Source: JADFQT01 sp965216025
GTDB lineage: Bacteria; Chloroflexota; Dehalococcoidia; Lucifugimonadales; UBA3495
Assembly (NCBI GenBank): GCA_965216025.1
Contig: CBDCEX010000017.1
Location: 248,001-312,000 of the forward strand
Direction of reading: 5' to 3'
DNA: 64,000 bases
In this document: one piece after another, positions 34,527-43,068 of the stretch
How positions within the stretch are numbered: the first letter of the stretch is position 1
Layout: the number at the start of each line of letters is the position of its first letter
The notes under the pieces: generated by a model
Databases searched by the model: none
What the model saw: only the letters and a program-made list of their open reading frames with translations
What the model was told of the DNA's origin: nothing
Translations under genes and position numbers: made by a program

Positions 34527-34955
34527 CGTTGATTCTCCCAGCATCTTCTTTCCGGTTCTGGCCCAGCCCACCCTCGGATGTATCCCAGGCGATGTCCAGC
34601 CATGACAGCCCTGGTGGCAACACGGCGAGACTCGCTAGCTCCCCATATTAGTGGTCGATGGTGAAGTCCGGAGTCACCTGCAAGTGCTTTTAGCGAGAAA
34701 TCCTGTGCCAAACAGTCCCGAATGGTCCCGAACCGGTGCCGGATTTAGTCCCAGCCCAGGTCTGGTACATTGTTGCTATTACCGGGTTGCTATTACCGGG
34801 ATGACCGACACTGCTGGTGAGTGGGTTAGATAGCAAGAAGGTGAAGGTCTCGGCGAAGGCCAAAGTGCGGCAGGGAAGGGGCTGGGTGCAAATAGGTCGT
34901 ATGATGGGGTGGGCCCGGCGGGGGATTACCGATCCGTGCCAGGTAACAGCAGGGG
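34527..34955. other. gene-free stretch with a 14-bp tandem repeat
   Basis: TTGCTATTACCGGG is repeated exactly at 34773-34786 and 34787-34800. No credible gene; the remaining open frames are short. Confidence 0.5.
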
Positions 34956-35186
34956 CTATTTGGCCGAACGGAGATGAACCGGCCGGAAGATAACCTCTCG
35001 CTCTGGGTCTAATTCAACCCGTCCCACGTTGTTTATGGCATATAATTGGCCGCTTATCTGGATTCGCTCTGCCCGGCGGAACACAATGGGCACGTCGTGG
35101 TCGTTCACTTCCCGAATGAATTTCCCCTGCTCATCGTACACTCGCATTAACATATCTGGCACTCCAACTCGATTTGGGTTGACCAT
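34956..35186 (-). CDS. small hypothetical protein
   Basis: 76 residues, mixed beta pattern (LMRVYDEQGKFIREVND, RIQISGQLYAINNVGRVEL, EVIFRPVHL) that looks like a compact beta-rich domain. I do not recognise it. It is isolated between the pilin and a dioxygenase remnant. Sequence character argues for a real gene, but nothing else supports it. Confidence 0.45.
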   Translation of the reverse strand: MVNPNRVGVPDMLMRVYDEQGKFIREVNDHDVPIVFRRAERIQISGQLYAINNVGRVELDPEREVIFRPVHLRSAK

Positions 35187-35344
35187 AGCCGGGGTGGGTA
35201 AACGGTTTAGTTTAGCGCCGTGCCGAGCCTAGAGGAAATAGGGAAACAAAGGGTGAATAAATGTCGAATCGTTCACCTCGCTGATACCAGCGGGGTGAAT
35301 AGACGGTATCAGAAAAGGTAAGGGGCGGCGCCATACCCCAAAAA

Positions 35345-35739
35345 GTAAATGGTCAGGAGCTGGAAGCCGACCCACCCGGGCCCTCTCCCAAGCGTTGTAT
35401 GGAAGTCGGCGCCGCCACCGCTAGAACCCTGCGAGAGAGTCCGTGGCGGGTGGCTTTGATCGCGTCCTCCAGCTGGTCTCACGCCTTCCTGACTGAGAAG
35501 AACCACTGGCTCTGGCCGGACTTGGAGTCGGACCGGGCCAGGTTCGAGGAGCTTCGGGACGGGAATTACGACGCCTGGCGCCGACCGCCGACATAGAAAA
35601 GGCGGGCCAGCAGGAGTTGCTCAACTGGATGTGTCTGGCCGGAGCCATGGCGGAACTGGGTCGAAAGCCGGAGATCGTAGACTACGTAGAGACCTACGTC
35701 TTCAACTCCAACAAGTGCCTGGCCCTGTTCAAGCCCTAG
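35345..35739 (+). pseudogene. remnant of class III extradiol dioxygenase (LigB-like)
   Basis: Only the C-terminal third is left. One frame reads ATARTLRESPWRVALIASSS, then WSHAFLTEKNHWLWPDLES, and stops at 35594-35596. Another frame picks up GQQELLNWMCLAGAMAELG, then NSNKCLALFKP to the TAG at 35737. These match the end of LigB-type ring-cleavage enzymes. The frames differ by one base near 35590, and no start or N-terminal half is present upstream. Confidence 0.75.
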
Positions 35740-35813
35740 GAGGGGCGAGGTAGAATTGGGTAGCAGGCAGCCCTAGTAGCCCTGCAATAGGCAGTGAAGC
35801 TCCATGCTGCGGC

Positions 35814-36068
35814 TTAATCAGGAGGTGGTAACGGCCACCATATGATTGCTTTCAAGGCATCCCCAACAGGTTTGAAGGGATTGCCAATTGCCATTCTCGC
35901 TCTGTGCACGCGAAAGCTGAAGCTCACCGGCAGGGATTGGAACTCAGCCCGGACACCCTGGAAGTCAACTTCGCACAGCTTGTCCCTAACAAGATTTCTG
36001 AGGGAACATTCGGTTTTTTCCGAATCCTCAGAGTGCCCAATGATACCCCGCTTCCTGGAAGACCCCAT
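35814..36068 (-). CDS. doubtful small ORF
   Basis: 84 residues, start preceded by GGGAGG at 4-nt spacing and lying 31 nt after the RHH pseudogene on the same strand, so it could be the partner of that gene. The sequence is not of a toxin family I know. An opposite-strand frame over the same bases also looks protein-like, so coding direction is uncertain. Confidence 0.25.
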   Translation of the reverse strand: MGSSRKRGIIGHSEDSEKTECSLRNLVRDKLCEVDFQGVRAEFQSLPVSFSFRVHRARMAIGNPFKPVGDALKAIIWWPLPPPD

Positions 36069-36099
36069 CGTTCCTCCCTATCGGAGGAGGGGAAGGACT

Positions 36100-36365
36100 C
36101 TAGATCAATTTAACCCTGGAATAACTGTCTCCCTGCTTCCAGTAAAGTCCTTCATCTTGGTTGGCCTCATACTTAAATGCCAACAGTGCCATCCGTAGAC
36201 CCTGCTGAACCACCTCAGTCGGCGACCGGAATCCACGTTCCTCCACTATGCATTTGATTTCTGCATAGACGGAGGGCGTCAGGTACAGGTTTAACCTGTG
36301 GGCCTGCTCCCGGCGCCGCTGGACCCCTAAGCTGTCATTAAGCTGTCATTAGGAAGTACAGACAT
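36100..36365 (-). pseudogene. ribbon-helix-helix (CopG/antitoxin-like) gene with 11-bp duplication
   Basis: The ATG at 36365 follows GGGGAGG by 7 nt and reads MSVLPNDSLMTA then stops. The cause is an exact tandem duplication of TAAGCTGTCAT (36328-36338 and 36339-36349, plus-strand letters). Removing one unit gives an uninterrupted 84-residue protein: MSVLPNDSLGVQRRREQAHR, then LNLYLTPSVYAEIKCIVEER and GFRSPTEVVQQGLRMALL, a clear RHH fold (beta strand LNLYL, two helices). A strong promoter lies upstream. Loss is apparently recent because no other lesion is present. Confidence 0.75.
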
Positions 36366-36432
36366 CCGTGTACCTCCCCGAGGCCAAATTCCAACCCTCC
36401 TGATTCGCCTTGCCTAAACATGCTAACTTCAT
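36349..36432 (-). CDS. possible 27-residue leader peptide
   Basis: MKLACLGKANQEGWNLASGR start, after AGGAGG at 36442-36447 (9 nt spacing). It overlaps the RHH start by 17 nt in another frame, so it could couple or regulate translation of the RHH gene. No known family. Confidence 0.35.
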   Translation of the reverse strand: MKLACLGKANQEGWNLASGRYTDVCTS

Positions 36433-36600
36433 CTTCTTCGTCCTCCTATTAATCGCAACTGAACGTAGTTGGGGTTAATTCCCCCGGAGCTGTATATTTC
36501 AACTCCGTGTAACAGCCTACTGTCCAAGTTGGTCCCTTATTCAAACCATTTTCCTCACCTCAAATTGGATTCAGGGTGAAAATATTGTAAGGCACGTGCC

Positions 36601-36630
36601 TTTATAGCACGAAAAAGCACGAAATGTCAA
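36601..36630 (-). promoter_or_regulatory. strong sigma-70 promoter with operator-like repeats
   Basis: Reading leftward: TTGACA (36630-36625), 18-nt spacer, TATAAA (36606-36601). The spacer consists of a direct repeat TTTCGTGC-TT-TTTCGTGC, and a 14-bp palindrome AAGGCACGTGCCTT (36589-36602) covers the start point. This fits autoregulation by an RHH protein. The rest of 36366-36692 holds only the leader ORF. Confidence 0.65.
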
Positions 36631-36692
36631 GAGATTTCGGGAGCCATTTTACACCGCGAGCCTTTATTTTTTGGAGTAACGTATGCGCTTCG

Positions 36693-37966
36693 CAGGGTAT
36701 TTTCATTCTCCTGCCTGGTAGGTAAAGCCCATCATGTCGAAAGCTTCGCTGAGATGGGCATTGTGGCGGCGTAGGGCAGCGGCTACGTTGGAATGCCCAG
36801 CCCGACGTACCAAGCTGATGACCAGGTTCCGCAGGCCCGCCAGAACCTGTGGGGCGGCCCCAGTGCGCACCTGAGAGCGGTCCTCGTCGAAGGTCACATC
36901 CCGTACCCAGTGGAGGCGGTTCTCGATGCCCCAGTGCCCACGGGAAAGGCTCAACAATCGCCTGGCATCGGCATCAGTGGCTGGGAGACTGCTAATTGCA
37001 TAGCTCACAGCCACCTGTTTCTTGCCCTTCACGACCCGCTGGCGCTCTAGCCGACACACCTGTTGCAGATGCGGCCACGCTTCCCCGACCGTCCCAGCGC
37101 TGCCCACGTAGCCATTTAGCTCTGGGTCGGCCAAGGCCCACAACTCTCGCCGCTCCAGCCGCCCATGACGCCGCTTTACTGGAGCATCGGCCCAGACCGT
37201 CAGCTTGGCCCCGCGTGCTCGCCACTCCGCTGCCAGCCAGGGAGGTACGGTTGGGCCACCAGCCCTCTCAGTTCCTAGCAGGGGAAAAAGCCACCTCCAG
37301 GTCTCGGCGCAAGGTGGGCTGATTCTCTTTAACTGGCAGCAGATACTCTCCGCCGCCTGCCACAATCTGCTCACAGACTTTCCGTTGGGTCAGTAAGGCA
37401 TCAGCCACTACTACCCGACCCTTCAGGGGTACCTGGCCCAATACTTCTTTGACCGCCGCCAATTCTTCCCCTTTGCCCGGCGCAGCTACCTGCGCCAGCA
37501 CTGCCCCAGCGCGGCTAGCGTAGGCCGACACCAGATGGACCCCGGGTATCTCTTGGCCGTGGACCCCTCGCAAGGTTTTCCCGTCCAGGGACAGGGGGTC
37601 ATCCGCCTCTACCCCGCTATTTGCCAGCCAGTTGCCGACTTCTGCCTCAAAGGCCGCCACGTCCAGGCCCTTGAACACCCGGTGGAGGGTGGCCACGCAG
37701 GGTGTCTTCTCCTGGCTGAACCCCAAAAGCTGCGCCGTAGCACCCCCTTGGTCCCGCCCCCATTGAGCTATGGCGTATAAGCTGCGGGCGCCGCACAGCA
37801 TGGCACAGGTGGCCAAGGCCAGGATCGCCCCCAAAGAGTGGCGTCGCCCTTGGCTACTCCGGAAGTCAGGCACCAAATCCAGCGTTTCTCTCAAAGTCAT
37901 CATCCTTCCCTCCCGCTTAAACTGGTAAATAATTTTATACTATTTTGAGAAAATGAAAAGGCCCTG
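36693..37966 (-). mobile_element. ISAs1-family element, copy A
   Basis: Inverted ends CAGGGTATTTTCATTCTC / GAGAAAATGAAAAGGCCCTG, typical of ISAs1. Flanked by an exact 10-bp duplication ATGCGCTTCG (36683-36692 and 37967-37976), so this copy inserted by transposition. Practically identical to the copy at 48345-49617. Confidence 0.9.
36703..37903 (-). CDS. ISAs1-family transposase in two frames
   Basis: First frame 37903-37268: DLVPDFRSSQGRRHSLGAIL, DDPLSLDGKTLRGV, then VAFSPARN and stop. Second frame 37374-36703, offset by +1: WRWLFPLLGTERAGGP ... VSYAISSLPATDADARRLLS, RGHWGIENRLHWVRDVTFDEDRS. The shift lies at the homopolymer stretch CTTTTTCCCC (plus strand 37281-37290). The same break occurs in copy B, so it is either an old inactivating indel carried by both copies or a functional frameshift site. 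Confidence 0.8.
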
Positions 37967-38299
37967 ATGCGCTTCGGCAATCGTTTGCTTTGGGGCAAAA
38001 TGGCAAGCGAATTGGTGCCACTGGACCGGCGGCCGGGGCTGCGCAGTGTCAAACCCAACTCGCCCATAGCAATCCAGGCTCTTAATAGCCATTGCGAATT
38101 GGATACGGTTTTCGGATGCTGTCTCCTGGTACTGGATGCAACATGAGTTAATTGAACCTGGATTCAAACACAGTCGGGCCTTTTTGTGGTGCATTCGCCG
38201 TATGATGCTGGGGAACCGGCCCTGGAAACCGGGCCGCTAAGGTGGTTAAATTAGTTGGCGTTATAATCAGACAGGTCTCAACATTCGAGGAGGGGAAGG
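37967..38299. other. gene-free stretch
   Basis: Begins with the ISAs1 target duplication. No gene or RNA recognised. AGGAGGGGAAGG just before 38300 is the ribosome-binding site of the next gene. Confidence 0.45.
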
Positions 38300-39508
38300 A
38301 TGATTACCAATTTCGGTAGTCTTTACGCCGGCCATGTAGATTTGGGGGACATCGGGCTGGAGGCCACAGCGGTCAATGATCGCTGGTTCTCCGACGAACA
38401 CCTGAAAACTATCTTCGACCGGGCCACCGCCATCGCGCAACTGATGGACCGGGTGGGGTATGACAGTTTCTGGATGGCGGAGCACCACTTCCAGCGGGAG
38501 GGCAACGAGTGTATTGGCAACCTGCTGATGCTCTACCTGCACCTGTCCCACCTGACCAAGAACCTGAAATTCGGCTGTGGTTTCAACATAACTCCCATGT
38601 GGCACCCTCTGCGCTTGGCGGAAGACTTCGCCGCGGTGGACATTCTCACCAAGGGGCGGGTGATTTTCGGGGTGGGCCGGGGCTACCACTCCCGGGAGGT
38701 GGACACTTACGGCGCTCCCAGCACTATCACCGATAGCGACGCCAACCGGGACCTGTTCGAAGAGCAGGTGGAAATCATCTTGAAAGCCTTCAACAACCGT
38801 TCTTTTTCTCACCACGGCAAGGTCTATGACCTGCCACCCCGGGGGATGCCCTACCGGGGTTACGAGCTGGAAGAGATTACCCTGGTGCCCCGGCCCGCTA
38901 ACCTGCCGGTGGAATGCTGGCAGCCCATCGTCAGCGCCGGCGACCGGGCCATGGACTTCATGTGCAAGCACGGCATAAAGGGCATCATCGGCGGCGGCGC
39001 GGTTACTGGCGGCGCCTCGGAGGAAGTTGTGATCCGGTGGCGTGACACCTTGGCCCGCCACGGCAAGGAGACCGAACTGGGCGGTGACTTGACCATTGGG
39101 GTTGTTACCTACATCGCCGACTCCCAAGAGCAGGGGATCAGGGAGTCCAAGAAATACTTCCAAGAGGACATGAAAATGTTTGCCCCCCTGGGTTTCTTCC
39201 GGGGCATGACCGAGCAGCAGCTTTCCGACTTGGTCGACCCCAAAATAGCCCCCACGGCCGAGCTGCCGACCCTGGAAGCCGCCGTGGAGTCCGGCGCCTG
39301 GCTGTGCGGCCCGCCGGAGCACATCATTGAGCGGTTGGAGGAGTTGCAGGACAAGTATCCAGGCCTGGAGCACATCCACGTAGGCTGCACTAGGATGGGG
39401 ACGACGCTACCCGTTATATTGGAGCAGCTGGAGCGGTTCGGAACCGAGGTAATGCCAAAATTCAAGGCCCAAAAGGCCAACACGCCCGACTCCAAGAGCC
39501 CTCAATAG
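38300..39508 (+). CDS. LLM-class flavin-dependent oxidoreductase
   Basis: 402 residues. Motifs of the luciferase-like fold: GYDSFWMAEHHFQREG, KFGCGFNITPMWHPLRLAEDFAAVD, KGRVIFGVGRGYHSREVDTYG. It is longer than the member at 29626 and lies alone between an ISAs1 copy and pseudogene remnants. Flavin-dependent monooxygenase of unknown substrate. Confidence 0.93.
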   Translation: MITNFGSLYAGHVDLGDIGLEATAVNDRWFSDEHLKTIFDRATAIAQLMDRVGYDSFWMAEHHFQREGNECIGNLLMLYLHLSHLTKNLKFGCGFNITPMWHPLRLAEDFAAVDILTKGRVIFGVGRGYHSREVDTYGAPSTITDSDANRDLFEEQVEIILKAFNNRSFSHHGKVYDLPPRGMPYRGYELEEITLVPRPANLPVECWQPIVSAGDRAMDFMCKHGIKGIIGGGAVTGGASEEVVIRWRDTLARHGKETELGGDLTIGVVTYIADSQEQGIRESKKYFQEDMKMFAPLGFFRGMTEQQLSDLVDPKIAPTAELPTLEAAVESGAWLCGPPEHIIERLEELQDKYPGLEHIHVGCTRMGTTLPVILEQLERFGTEVMPKFKAQKANTPDSKSPQ

Positions 39509-39568
39509 GGGTCCGGAGCCGGGCAACGCTCTCACTCCGTTACCGGTCTCAGGATGTACGCCTTGTAA

Positions 39569-39760
39569 TTAGAATGGCTTCGTCTCCACTGCGCAGTGGA
39601 GCGACCTGGCAATAAAGAAAGTCCCGTCGGCCTCGGCCTGAGCCAGCGAGGTCTTCCACTCCCTTGCTTCCTCGACGTACCAATCCCACATAATGGCAAG
39701 TGAGCGGATACAGCGGCGGATAGCTCGTCTATTGGACCAGGCTAAGAGGCCGTGGACCAA
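39569..39760 (-). other. possible C-terminal remnant of a methyltransferase-like protein
   Basis: 63 residues, MWDWYVEEAREWKTSLAQAE and DGTFFIARSLHCAVETKPF look like a protein C-terminus, with nothing upstream of it. Weak call. Confidence 0.2.
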
Positions 39761-40476
39761 CTAGACTGGAGAACTGTTAGAGAGTGTGCAAGAGTTGTTA
39801 TTGGCCTCGACTCAGAGAATAGCGATGCCCTGGCATTCCTATCTCCCGTAGAGCAAGTTCTACGAGATGAGCCCGGCGAGCAAGCGGACCCACAGCTATT
39901 GGCACCTACCCTAATACGGGACCTGACCAGCCCCCATCATTTGCCAACGGCCGCTACGAAGTAAAGTGCTTCCTCGGGGAGGGGGCTAGAAGATAGTGTA
40001 TCTGGCCCAAGATACACTCCTGGACCGGAAGGTGGCCTTCGCGCTGATCAAGACCAAGGGCTTGAACGAGGTCTCCCGCACCCGCATCACCCGGGAGGCT
40101 CAGGCCATGGGCCGGCTCGGCTCCCACCCGCACATCGTCATCGTGTTCGACCTGGGTCAGGAGGCGGACCAGCCCTACATGGTCACCGAGCTGATGGACG
40201 GCGGCGATGTGGAAGGGGTCATCGAGGATGCCACCGACCACCGGCTGCCGTTAGAACAAGCCATCGACATCGCCAGAGAAACCTGTCGCGGTCTGGAGTT
40301 CGCCCACAGTCGAGGCATTGTCCACAGAGACCTGAAGCCGGGCGACGTGTGGCTCACTGCGGATGGGGTAGCGAAGATCGTCGACTTCGGCCTGGCCGTG
40401 GCTATAGACCGCTCCCGGCTGACCACCGAAGCAATGATGGTGGGAACAGTTACCTTGACATCACGCCTTAATAGAT
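39752..40476 (+). pseudogene. remnant of Ser/Thr protein kinase gene
   Basis: Pieces in three frames: a TPR-like lead-in (CARVVIGLDSENSDALAFLS), then FANGRYEVKCFLGEG (glycine-loop strand) ending at a TAG, then VYLAQDTLLDRKVAFALIK ... LGSHPHIVIVFDLGQ ... IVHRDLKPGDVWLTADGVAKI ... DFGLAVAIDRS. HRD and DFG are kept, but the Asn of HRDLKPxN is Asp, the glycine loop is frameshifted, and the C-lobe is cut off after MMVGTV. Not functional as it stands. Confidence 0.75.
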
Positions 40477-40622
40477 CTGCTGTTTATCCTGGGTCTTTAG
40501 CTAGCTCGATTTTTGGCGATCCGATCTCGTGTGGGACACCAACGAAGTCCTGGGTCACATCCTCCCCGACTCGGGCCCTCCTTGAAGAGTCAAACACGTA
40601 AATCCGATATCCGGTGCCCGAT

Positions 40623-42743
40623 CTAGAAATCTCCGGATAACAGGCCATCCTGAAGGTCGTGTTTGGCTTCCGCCAAAGCCGGAAGCACTCCGACACGCAC
40701 CGACATACCCAAGTTTTCAGCCGCTGGTTCTATTATCCGCCGCATTTCTTCCGTGGCGACTCGAAGCTGGCGAGGAATGTGGCGGACGCTCTCTAGGAGC
40801 TTGAGCATGCCATCCTGCTTTGCCGCGGCATCGGGCGTAGGTCCCAGCAACTCGAGACCTAGGACCATGCCGGTGTATTTGTCCACCGCCAGCGCCAGGC
40901 GAGGCAGGTAAAGCCGTCCCGACTCTGCTGGCATCGGCGCTGCCAGCAGAAACATGTCCATTTCCCACGTGCCGGAAGGTTTGCCCGCCGATTGACGAAG
41001 CTCATTGAGACGCTCTGGGTCGGGAACCACAGGAACGATTTCAGGCTCTTTTACCCCAGGTTTCCTCCACTCCTCTCGCCACTTGCTCCTTTGGAAGTAG
41101 CGCGTAAGCACCAACTCTACGTCTTCTTCATTCTGAAGTTCCAGATCCTCATCCCTTACTCGTGCTGACATATCCAGCGCCTGTTCGAGCACGATGGTCA
41201 GAAAGCGTACCTCATCCTGAGCCAGAAACCAAGGCATCCAGCCAGGACGTTGGCTCCGAAACAGAGGCCACGCCATTTTGCCCCTGAAGCGCAGATCAAG
41301 AGAACGAATGGTCGCCAGGTCCTTCTTTTCCAATTCCCCGCGAGACCCGTAGGTCAATGATAGAGAACGCAGCATGAAAGCTGTTTCAAAGCTCTCGGGT
41401 TCCAACTCTCCTGACTCGATTCTTTGGTAGTGCTCAAACCCCTCTTCCCCTAAAAACACAGCCAAGCCGAACTCCCGTCCTCCGCTCCCCATTATGACGC
41501 AGTAACTGGTCTGCCCGTCGGCCGGATTTGCCACCGCGAAAGTGTCCAGGTCATTCAACCAGTGCCAGGGGGACTGCTTCTTGAACGATGCGGCGGCTCC
41601 ATAAAGTGCTGACCAGTCCTCCTGGGAAGGCTCGGAATACTCCTCCTCTTTCACCACAATATCAGGGACCAGCCCGTCGCCCAGGTCGGTTGGCAGGTGA
41701 GCGACTGCGCCATTGCTTCCATTCCGGCTCGCCACATTTTCTAGGTCGATAATCTCGGGTTTCTCTGTCTCAGGTTCCACGGTTGCTTCCAGCAACTCGA
41801 GAGCCCGGGGATACTTCTTCCAGACCCTGCCAAAGGAAGAGGCGTAGATGATGGCCTCGTCACGGTCACCAATACCCATGTATTCCGGCAATCTGCTGGG
41901 CAATCTGGTCTTGCCCAGCAGGTACTGGACCACATATGGGTTCACATCCATCCCTTCTGCAAACGCATCCCGGCTCTCGGTTGTATTGCCCCGCCGAAGA
42001 AAGCTGACCAGTGCCCTGGTGAATAGCCAGCTGGCGGAGATATCCTCGTCGAACTGGGCCAGCAGCACTTCTATTCCTTCCAGGTCTTCTATGCTCAGCA
42101 GCCATTCCAGAAGCTCGTAGCGAACCCCCTGATTGTCGTTGGGGTTCAGTCGCAGCATATCCTGGTATTGTTTTACCGCCCCATCAACGTCACCCAACGC
42201 CCATAAGACTTGGGCCAGCCCCTGACAAGCGCGCATGTAGGGCCGGGTCTCAATGATTCCCCAGAAGTGACCGGCATCCCTTTCAAACACCTCCAACCCC
42301 AAACTCCGCACCCCAGCCTCCACACCCTTTTGGTACAGCACGCGCGCCTCTTGGAGCCCACTAGCCACACTCTCTGCCAGAAGGACGTAGGCATCGGTGC
42401 AATCAGCGTCAATATCGAGAGCCTGTAGCGCCAATCGCTCCCGCTGTTTGTGGCTACTTGTCTCCCAGGCCTGGTACACAAGCTCCTGTGCTTGCTCCTG
42501 AGGAGTTTCGGGCGCGATAGGCATTCCTCCCTGGGTCAGTTGGTTTTGCAGGAAATCAGTTCCCTCTTCCAGGGACTCGAATTCGCCCCCTTCCAGGAGC
42601 TTGCCAATTGCCTGCATCTGTCGCTCCATGGTAGCTCGCATGGACATCGGGTCTTGCAACTCGTTAGTAGAACGCCCGCAGCAGCGCTTGTATTTCTTTC
42701 CGCTTCCACAGGGACAGGACTGATTGCGTCCGATTCTAGTCAT
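40623..42743 (-). CDS. SEC-C zinc-motif, TPR and DUF6930-like protein
   Basis: 706 residues. The N-terminus GRNQSCPCGSGKKYKRCCG is a SEC-C zinc-binding motif as in SecA and many small adaptors. Residues about 75-290 are TPR/ST7-like helical repeats (DIDADCTDAYVLLAESVASG, ALGDVDGAVKQYQDMLRLNP). The C-terminal 130 residues (SGTWEMDMFLLAAPM, LALAVDKYTGMVLGLELLG) fit the DUF6930 domain. Function unknown; such proteins are accessory and common in soil and marine bacteria. Confidence 0.85.
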   Translation of the reverse strand: MTRIGRNQSCPCGSGKKYKRCCGRSTNELQDPMSMRATMERQMQAIGKLLEGGEFESLEEGTDFLQNQLTQGGMPIAPETPQEQAQELVYQAWETSSHKQRERLALQALDIDADCTDAYVLLAESVASGLQEARVLYQKGVEAGVRSLGLEVFERDAGHFWGIIETRPYMRACQGLAQVLWALGDVDGAVKQYQDMLRLNPNDNQGVRYELLEWLLSIEDLEGIEVLLAQFDEDISASWLFTRALVSFLRRGNTTESRDAFAEGMDVNPYVVQYLLGKTRLPSRLPEYMGIGDRDEAIIYASSFGRVWKKYPRALELLEATVEPETEKPEIIDLENVASRNGSNGAVAHLPTDLGDGLVPDIVVKEEEYSEPSQEDWSALYGAAASFKKQSPWHWLNDLDTFAVANPADGQTSYCVIMGSGGREFGLAVFLGEEGFEHYQRIESGELEPESFETAFMLRSLSLTYGSRGELEKKDLATIRSLDLRFRGKMAWPLFRSQRPGWMPWFLAQDEVRFLTIVLEQALDMSARVRDEDLELQNEEDVELVLTRYFQRSKWREEWRKPGVKEPEIVPVVPDPERLNELRQSAGKPSGTWEMDMFLLAAPMPAESGRLYLPRLALAVDKYTGMVLGLELLGPTPDAAAKQDGMLKLLESVRHIPRQLRVATEEMRRIIEPAAENLGMSVRVGVLPALAEAKHDLQDGLLSGDF

Positions 42744-43068
42744 TTCATCACCTCGTCTTCCCTCACCCTTGGACTTCTGCCGACCGGATAACGCTGCCCC
42801 AAGTTTAACGGCTCAGAGCCTGGGGGACAACCAAATCGATTCCTTCACATGGTGCAAGAATACGGTTCCACAAATGGTACATACACCTTCGACTACACGT
42901 AGAACCGCCGCCAGCAACTTTTCAACTTAGGCCATGTGATCTTTATCGTAAACACTTCTTTCAAGTGTTTCCTGAAATCCGACGCTAATCGGCTCCACAT
43001 CCTTACTAATCCAGCAGGATTCGTAGCCGAAGGGGATAGCTTCCAAGTGCAGACCTCCGTTCGGCGCC
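42744..43068. other. gene-free stretch
   Basis: Upstream region of the SEC-C gene and downstream of the CoA transferase. No structure recognised. Confidence 0.4.

Noticed and set aside
34773..34800. Short tandem repeat as a CRISPR-like array
   Set aside because: Only two contiguous units without spacers; no CRISPR array was found anywhere in the window.
35585..35600. Stop in the extradiol dioxygenase remnant as possible recoding
   Set aside because: The stop is TAG, the following homology is in another frame, and the N-terminal half is missing, so it is a pseudogene.
35842..36198. Plus-strand ORF of 118 residues
   Set aside because: It overlaps the antisense RHH gene, whose protein pattern is clear, and the translation is Ser/Arg-rich without domain character.
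36995..37330. Plus-strand ORFs repeated in both ISAs1 copies
   Set aside because: They are antisense to the transposase and recur only because the IS copies are identical.
37940..38194. Minus-strand ORF over the ISAs1 right end
   Set aside because: It spans the IS terminus and target duplication and has no protein-like pattern.
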